In this document: in pieces, positions 31,493 to 36,672 of the stretch
Layout: each line of letters opens with the position of its first letter
Numbering within the stretch: the first letter of the stretch is position 1
Source: Butyrivibrio sp.
GTDB lineage: Bacteria; Bacillota; Clostridia; Lachnospirales; Lachnospiraceae
Assembly: GCF_015056685.1 (NCBI RefSeq)
Contig: NZ_SVFW01000031.1
Span: 11,498-48,169 of the forward strand
Length of the DNA: 36,672 nucleotides
Direction: 5' to 3'
Notes under the pieces: model-generated
Seen by the model: the letters and a program-made list of their open reading frames with translations, nothing else
Databases searched by the model: none
What the model was told of the DNA's origin: nothing
Program-made: the position numbers and the translations under genes

Positions 31493-34400
31493 ATGCTTAT
31501 GAAACAGATTCGGAAAATCAAAGATATTGATAAAAAGTGGTTAAGAAATCTAGTGAAATTTATTTCTGTTGTGGTGTGGCTTTCTTTGACGAGGCTTTGT
31601 GTGTACAGTTCATTACATGCAGAGAGCATGATATTTCACAAGTGGGGGATAGTTTTTGCAACCTTTTTTTTCTTGCCGTATCTGCTTCTTGGAGGCCTGT
31701 ATGGTTATCTTTTTGCGTATGTAGCCTTTTTTATTTCTTTTCTTACAACATTTTTACTTAGTATGGATACTGTCTATTACATGGCAATTTACCTGGTAGC
31801 AACCACGTGCTTTGCTTTGTTTGGGCAGTATTTTTGGTTTAGGACTAAAAAGAAGACATTTCTGTCATGTTTATATACACTTTTATTGACTTCGCTTACT
31901 GAAGTAGTTTGTCTTACTGTGATACAAAATGAAAACTATGATATATCTGCCCTAAAGAACCTTACTGTTTACTTTTCAAGAGATGCTGCGCTGATTTTTT
32001 TGGTTGGCTTTGTTCTGCATTTCTTTTTTACAAAAGTTCCTGATATCTGTAAGATTCCCTTTCCTATTGCAACGGGCTATACAGATGCCTATCAGAAGAA
32101 TAAAGATATTAGGAGGAGCCTTAGAAAAACAAGGGTAAGCGCTAAGATAACCGCAATCATAATAGGAATAGAGGTTATATTGGGTGTATCTGTTGCCGGG
32201 TTCATGGTAGCTCTTTTTCCTGACCTTAAAGATGTCATGGTAAATAATCTAAGAAACAACAAAGAGGTCGTGGATACCATAATCGAAAGACGTCTTGGCG
32301 AAGATACTGATATAACCAGTGATGACTTTGCAAATGGGATTGAAAAGCTGGAGTTTACATTTGATACATCAGTAGTCAATTATGATATAAAAATGGTGCT
32401 TTTGATGCTGTGTGTTGGAGTTCCTCTTGGAGGTTTTGCAAATTTTTATACCAAAATGTCTATAGGAGCTCCTCTTGGCGTGCTTTCTGATTTTATGTAT
32501 GAGTTTGCCAATGCTGACGATAATGAAAAACTAAAGGTTGGGAAAAAAATTGACAATATAAAGGCAGTTACAAAGGATGAAATAGGGGTTGTATTTGAAT
32601 CATCACGGATGATGGTTCATTCCATTGAGGACTATATCGGAAGGATTGAGGAAGAGCAGAAATTAAAGACTGAGCTTGAGGTTGCCAAACAGTCAAGTGA
32701 AGCCAAAAGCAGTTTCCTGTCAAATATGTCTCATGAGATAAGAACACCTATAAATGCTGTTCTGGGAATGAATGAGATGATAATCAGAGAGACAAACGAT
32801 CCACAGATAGAAGAGTACGCCCAGAATGTAAAAAGTGCAGGCAACTCTCTTTTGGGAATTGTAAATGATATTCTTGATTTTTCAAAGATTGAAGCAGGTA
32901 AAATGGATATTTTACCTGTGCCCTATCATTTAGGTTCCATGATAAATGATCTTCTTAACATGATAGCAACAAAGGCTCAGGATAAAGGATTAAAATTAGA
33001 AATAAACGTTGATGAGACAATTCCGTCTTCTCTTTTTGGAGATGAAATAAGAATTAAGCAATGTGTCACAAATATTCTTACCAATGCAGTGAAGTACACG
33101 GAGGAAGGCTCTGTTACTATGAACGTATCATATCGCAAGGAAGATGAAGATAACATTTTCCTGAGATTTCAGGTGGTAGATACGGGAATAGGAATAAAAG
33201 AGGAGGATCTTAACAAGCTCTTTTCACCGTTTGAAAGAATTGAAGAAATAAGAAACAGGTCCATTGAGGGAACAGGACTTGGAATGAGTATTGTAAAAAA
33301 GCTTCTTGCACTGATGGATACTAAGCTGGAAGTTAAGAGTGTTTACGGAGAAGGGTCTGATTTTTCTTTTGAAGTAAGGCAGCAGGTCTTTTCATGGGAA
33401 GAGCTTGGAGATTTCAAGCAAAAATATAAGGAATATTTAAACAGCCTGAAAAAATATCATGAAAAGTTCAGGGCGCCGGAGGCTGAAATTCTGGTTGTGG
33501 ATGATACAGTAATGAATCTGACGGTTGTAAAAGGGCTTTTAAAGAATACACAGATAAGGATTGATACTGCCGAGAGCGGAATGGAAACCCTTGAAAAGGT
33601 TAAACAAAAGCATTATGACGCTATTTTTATAGATCACAGGATGCCGGAGATGGATGGAGTTGAGACTCTGGCAGCAATGAAGACACTGGAAGGAAATAAG
33701 AATATCGGAGTTCCGTGTATTGCTCTTACTGCAAATGCCGGGGCAGGGGCAAGAGAAGAGTACATTGCAGCAGGGTTCGATGATTATCTTTCGAAGCCGG
33801 TAAATGGTGAAACGCTGGAAGATTTGCTATATAACCTTCTTCCAAAAGAAAAACTGCAAACTGCAGGCAGTGCGAACGAGGCGATAACAGAGTTTTCTGA
33901 TTCAAAGCTGAAAGAAGAAACAAGTCATGAGGATTTCCTCGATGCTCTTGAGGGGATTGATCTTAAGGAAGCACTAAATAACTGCGGCAGCCGTGAGGTT
34001 TTGGCTACGGTTGTAAAAGAGTTTTTGATAAGTCTTAATAAAAAAGCTGATGACATAGAAAATTTTGCCCATATCAAAGACTTTAGAAACTACACGGTTG
34101 CGGTTCACGCTCTTAAGAGTTCGGCAAGGCTTGTGGGAGCTATGGAACTGTCCAAAGAAGCAGCATACCTTGAGAAGTGCGGCAATGATGAGAATGAAGC
34201 AGAAATTGTAGAAAAAACGCCACAACTGTTATATCTTTACAGGAGCTATAAGGATAAATTCAAGGCAGCAGCAGAAAACGAAGATGATTCAGATTTACCG
34301 GAGATTTCAGAGGATGAGCTTTTAAGTGCATTTTCAGATATCAAAGAGCTTGTTGAGGCCTATGATTATGATACTGCGGATGGAATCATGGACATGCTGA

Positions 34401-34498
34401 AAGGATATAAAATACCGGATTCCTACAAGGAAAAATATAAAAAGGTAGCGGAGTTTATGGCTTTAGTAGATAGAGATTCACTACTTTCTATTCTATGA
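31493..34498 (+). CDS. Hybrid sensor histidine kinase with REC and HPt domains
   Basis: The protein is 1001 residues, with GAGG 6 bases before ATG 31493. The N-terminal 190 residues have about six membrane helices. A second membrane pair (about 218-241 and 300-322) encloses a short outer segment. HisKA has SHEIRTP with phospho-His414. The HATPase domain has NAVKYT, DTGIGI and GTGLGMSIVKKLL. REC has VVDDT, phospho-Asp714 in IDHRMPEMDG, and YLSKPV. The C-terminal HPt has HALKSSARLVGA with His872. All phosphorelay residues are present, so His414 to Asp714 to His872 to an external receiver is expected. The response regulator encoded 14 bases downstream is the natural receiver. The signal sensed is unknown. 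Confidence 0.92.
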   Translation: MLMKQIRKIKDIDKKWLRNLVKFISVVVWLSLTRLCVYSSLHAESMIFHKWGIVFATFFFLPYLLLGGLYGYLFAYVAFFISFLTTFLLSMDTVYYMAIYLVATTCFALFGQYFWFRTKKKTFLSCLYTLLLTSLTEVVCLTVIQNENYDISALKNLTVYFSRDAALIFLVGFVLHFFFTKVPDICKIPFPIATGYTDAYQKNKDIRRSLRKTRVSAKITAIIIGIEVILGVSVAGFMVALFPDLKDVMVNNLRNNKEVVDTIIERRLGEDTDITSDDFANGIEKLEFTFDTSVVNYDIKMVLLMLCVGVPLGGFANFYTKMSIGAPLGVLSDFMYEFANADDNEKLKVGKKIDNIKAVTKDEIGVVFESSRMMVHSIEDYIGRIEEEQKLKTELEVAKQSSEAKSSFLSNMSHEIRTPINAVLGMNEMIIRETNDPQIEEYAQNVKSAGNSLLGIVNDILDFSKIEAGKMDILPVPYHLGSMINDLLNMIATKAQDKGLKLEINVDETIPSSLFGDEIRIKQCVTNILTNAVKYTEEGSVTMNVSYRKEDEDNIFLRFQVVDTGIGIKEEDLNKLFSPFERIEEIRNRSIEGTGLGMSIVKKLLALMDTKLEVKSVYGEGSDFSFEVRQQVFSWEELGDFKQKYKEYLNSLKKYHEKFRAPEAEILVVDDTVMNLTVVKGLLKNTQIRIDTAESGMETLEKVKQKHYDAIFIDHRMPEMDGVETLAAMKTLEGNKNIGVPCIALTANAGAGAREEYIAAGFDDYLSKPVNGETLEDLLYNLLPKEKLQTAGSANEAITEFSDSKLKEETSHEDFLDALEGIDLKEALNNCGSREVLATVVKEFLISLNKKADDIENFAHIKDFRNYTVAVHALKSSARLVGAMELSKEAAYLEKCGNDENEAEIVEKTPQLLYLYRSYKDKFKAAAENEDDSDLPEISEDELLSAFSDIKELVEAYDYDTADGIMDMLKGYKIPDSYKEKYKKVAEFMALVDRDSLLSIL

Positions 34499-34512
34499 CA
34501 AGGAGAGCTTAA

Positions 34513-35280
34513 ATGGAAAAAAGAGTATTACTTATAGGCGGCGGAAAGAGCTTTATGGTCACATCAATTGCCAAGGAGCTAAGGGAAAAGAACTTTGAAG
34601 TGGTTCAGGCAAGCGCAAATGTAACAGAAGTGGAGAGAATAGAGAATAAACCAAAGGTATATCTTATCTATATAGATGATCTTGAAGATATGATGGAATT
34701 TTTGGTTTATATAAGAGATCAGGCTGTTGAAGACGATCTGTCAATAAGCATTATCGGATCACCTGATGAAATAAACAAGATAAGAGTCAGTGTGCCACAG
34801 GACAGGATAGCGGCAATTTTTGAGCGCCCTGTGAATGTAAAAGAACTTGGAAACAAAATGATTGAAGTTGTGGAGAAAGAAGATCTGCGCCTTCAAAAGA
34901 AAAAAATTCTGGTTGTAGATGATGATGGAACAATGCTTCGAACTATTAAGAGCTGGCTTTCTGAAAAATACCAGGTTTTTATGGTTAATTCCGGAATGGC
35001 AGCAATAACATTTTTGGCAAAAAATGAAGTTGATCTTATACTTCTTGATTATGAAATGCCGGTTACTACAGGACCTCAGGTTCTAAAAATGTTAAGGTCA
35101 GAACCTTCAACCAGTAGTTTGCCTGTAATGTTTTTGACTGTAAAGAGCGACAAGGAAAGTGTAATGCAGGTCATTGATCTTAAACCTGAGAAATATCTTT
35201 TAAAGACAATGCCACCTGCTGAACTGATTGCCAATATTGATGAGTTTTTTGAAAAACAAAAGGCAAAAAAATTCAGTTGA
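34513..35280 (+). CDS. Response regulator with pseudo-receiver and receiver domains, no output domain
   Basis: The protein is 255 residues, with AGGAGAG before the ATG. The first half (about 1-125) folds by pattern like a receiver (VLLIGGG, YLIYIDDL, IFERPV) but lacks the acidic pocket at its first strand, so it is probably a pseudo-receiver. The second half (about 130-250) is a full receiver: ILVVDDDGTML, phospho-Asp179 in LLDYEMP, MFLT, and YLLKTMP. There is no DNA-binding, EAL or GGDEF domain after it. It is the terminal receiver for the phosphorelay encoded just upstream and must act by protein contact. The cyclase from the same operon or a flagellar or chemotaxis partner are candidates. 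No terminator is seen after it. Confidence 0.88.
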   Translation: MEKRVLLIGGGKSFMVTSIAKELREKNFEVVQASANVTEVERIENKPKVYLIYIDDLEDMMEFLVYIRDQAVEDDLSISIIGSPDEINKIRVSVPQDRIAAIFERPVNVKELGNKMIEVVEKEDLRLQKKKILVVDDDGTMLRTIKSWLSEKYQVFMVNSGMAAITFLAKNEVDLILLDYEMPVTTGPQVLKMLRSEPSTSSLPVMFLTVKSDKESVMQVIDLKPEKYLLKTMPPAELIANIDEFFEKQKAKKFS

Positions 35281-35363
35281 AAATGATTGAAAATGCACAA
35301 TAATTAAGCGTTTTCGAATAACTTTCCACCGGTATTATATGATAAAATTTTATTGGGTTACCG

Positions 35364-35376
35364 GCGGCAAAGCCGC
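35364..35376 (+). promoter_or_regulatory. Small G+C hairpin in the fucO leader
   Basis: GCGGC-AAA-GCCGC is a perfect 5-bp hairpin 25 bases before the fucO start codon, ahead of the GGAGG ribosome binding site. TATTAT at 35333-35338 may be the -10, so the hairpin would sit in the 5' leader. It resembles in composition the first hairpin of the cluster at 174-184. Confidence 0.35.
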
Positions 35377-35401
35377 AAAATTACAAACGGAGGAAGGTTA
35401 T

Positions 35402-36550
35402 ATGGCAAACAGAATTTCACTTAACGGAACATCCTATCATGGGGCAGGGGCAATCAATGAGATTGTAAATGAAATCAATGGACATGGCTTTAAAAAGGCT
35501 TTTGTTGCATCAGATCCAGATCTGATCAAGTTCGGTGTAACAGCTAAGGTTACAGACCTTTTAGAAAAGGCTGGTATTCCTTTTGAGATTTATTCAGATA
35601 TTAAGCCAAATCCAACTATTGAGAACGTAAAAAACGGCGTTGAAGCATTTAAAAAGTCTGGTGCTGATTGCATCGTAGCAGTAGGTGGTGGTTCATCTAT
35701 GGATACATCAAAGGCAATCGGTATTATCATTACAAATCCGGAGTTTGCAGATGTTCGCTCACTTGAAGGCGTAGCACCTACAAAGAATCCTTGTGTTCCT
35801 ATAATTGCAGTTCCTACTACAGCCGGAACAGCAGCTGAGGTTACAATCAATTACGTTATTACAGATGTAGAAAAAGAGAGAAAGTTCGTTTGTGTAGATA
35901 CACATGATATGCCTATTGTTGCAGTTGTTGATCCTGAAATGATGGGTTCAATGCCTAAGGGACTTACAGCAGCTACAGGTATGGATGCTCTTACACATGC
36001 TATCGAAGGTTATACAACAAGAGCAGCCTGGGAGATGACAGATATGTTCCATCTCGAAGCTATCAGACTTATTTCAAAGAATCTTCGCGGAGCTGTTGAA
36101 AATACCAAAGAAGGTCGTGAGGGAATGGCACTTGGCCAATATATCGCCGGTATGGGATTTTCTAATGTCGGACTTGGTATCGACCATGCTATGGCACATA
36201 CTCTTTCAGCTCATTATGACACACCACATGGTGTTGCATGTGCTATGTTCCTTCCTATTTCCATGGAGTTCAACCGCGAATATACAGGAGAGAGACTTCG
36301 CGAAGTTGCAAGAGCAATGGGTGTAGAAGGCGTTGACAATATGAGTCAGGAAGAGTACCGCGATGCAGCTATCGCAGCTGTTAAGAAGCTTTCTGAGGAT
36401 GTTGGAATACCGAAGACTCTTGATAAGATCAAGGAAGAGGATCTTGATACACTTGCTACAGATGCACTTAACGATGCATGCTATCCAGGTAACCCAAGAG
36501 AAGCTACTAAAGAGCAGGTTATCGAAATGTTCCGCATGCTGATGGTATAA
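35402..36550 (+). CDS. fucO: Iron-containing alcohol dehydrogenase, lactaldehyde reductase type
   Basis: The protein is 382 residues from ATG 35402, with GGAGG before it; an in-frame extension upstream has no ribosome binding site. It follows E. coli FucO closely along its whole length as I remember it, with shared blocks NPEFADVRSLEG, PTTAGTAAEVTINYVITD and MALGQYIAGMGFSNVGLG. The nucleotide site is VGGGSSMDTSKA. The metal ligands fall at Asp195, His199, His262 and His276, one less than the FucO positions 196, 200, 263 and 277. FucO reduces L-lactaldehyde from fucose or rhamnose breakdown to 1,2-propanediol. Related propanediol or ethanol dehydrogenases are alternatives. Many preferred codons suggest strong expression. 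No aldolase or kinase of the pathway is adjacent. Confidence 0.88.
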   Translation: MANRISLNGTSYHGAGAINEIVNEINGHGFKKAFVASDPDLIKFGVTAKVTDLLEKAGIPFEIYSDIKPNPTIENVKNGVEAFKKSGADCIVAVGGGSSMDTSKAIGIIITNPEFADVRSLEGVAPTKNPCVPIIAVPTTAGTAAEVTINYVITDVEKERKFVCVDTHDMPIVAVVDPEMMGSMPKGLTAATGMDALTHAIEGYTTRAAWEMTDMFHLEAIRLISKNLRGAVENTKEGREGMALGQYIAGMGFSNVGLGIDHAMAHTLSAHYDTPHGVACAMFLPISMEFNREYTGERLREVARAMGVEGVDNMSQEEYRDAAIAAVKKLSEDVGIPKTLDKIKEEDLDTLATDALNDACYPGNPREATKEQVIEMFRMLMV

Positions 36551-36609
36551 GTAAATGATTAACATGATCATACATGATATAAAAGTCTTTTAGCATAAGT
36601 GTTCCTATA

Positions 36610-36639
36610 AGCACTGGGTGTAAGCCCGGTGCTTTTTTT
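36610..36639 (+). terminator. Intrinsic terminator of fucO
   Basis: AGCACTGGG (36610-36618) pairs with CCCGGTGCT (36625-36633) with one G-T pair and a 6-base loop, followed by seven Ts. The remaining 33 bases of the window show nothing I can support. Confidence 0.88.
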
Positions 36640-36672
36640 AAACGCTCTTGAGAAATTATGTACGTCTGAGAA

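Noticed and set aside
35339..35401. In-frame extension of fucO upstream to an ATG at 35339
   Set aside because: It has no ribosome binding site and runs through the leader hairpin, while ATG 35402 has GGAGG and matches the normal N-terminus of the family.

Overview
The window looks like a chromosomal segment of a low-G+C Gram-positive bacterium of the Clostridia, most probably Lachnospiraceae and possibly Butyrivibrio or a relative. The evidence is the A+T-rich sequence, strong AGGAGG-type ribosome binding sites, many intrinsic terminators, and gene types common in that family: zinc-ribbon/beta-propeller membrane proteins, a short acidic protein before a Cof-type HAD gene, and chemoreceptors and GGDEF proteins. 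The genus is inferred from gene content; there is no 16S gene here. I see no rRNA, tRNA, CRISPR array, transposase or phage gene.

Layout. 1-540: the end of a CAP/SCP-domain gene, a terminator, a G+C-rich cluster of hairpins, and an uncharacterised 56-residue protein with its own promoter and terminator. 545-3027 (minus): pyrI and pyrB behind a membrane-anchored propeller protein. 3154-9720 (plus): a compact run of pheA, ppx (with HD domain), ppk, maf, a small acidic protein and a Cof-type phosphatase. It ends in a perfect 47-bp inverted repeat built from tandem 16-mers. 9840-12288 (minus): a polyprenyl-phosphate phosphoribosyltransferase-like UbiA protein and a GT-C glycosyltransferase, probably for a cell-surface pentose-containing glycan. 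12412-15579 (plus): a radical SAM/SPASM protein, a stand-alone TrpB2 and ThrH.

15600-15725 holds a tiny minus-strand unit not expected from normal gene calling: a sigma-D-like promoter, a full Shine-Dalgarno, an 8-codon ORF and a terminator. 15867-19929: two tandem paralogous dCache chemoreceptors. 20014-21738: a zinc-ribbon membrane protein whose ribosome binding site lies in the stem of a long inverted repeat. 21800-24454 (minus): purC and an ABC-F ATPase. 24643-29850 (plus): an SGNH esterase with an SLH-like tail, a one-repeat Sel1 protein, a two-lobed class III CoA-transferase and an MFS transporter. 29917-35280: a three-gene signalling operon (membrane GGDEF cyclase, hybrid histidine kinase with HPt, output-less response regulator). 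35402-36550: fucO, closing with a terminator.

Most genes are housekeeping or signalling genes of known families. The points most worth a second look are the sigma-D-like micro transcription unit, the tandem-repeat inverted repeat, the UbiA/GT-C pair, the TrpB2-ThrH pairing, the esterase with a surface-type module but no visible signal peptide, and the signalling operon.
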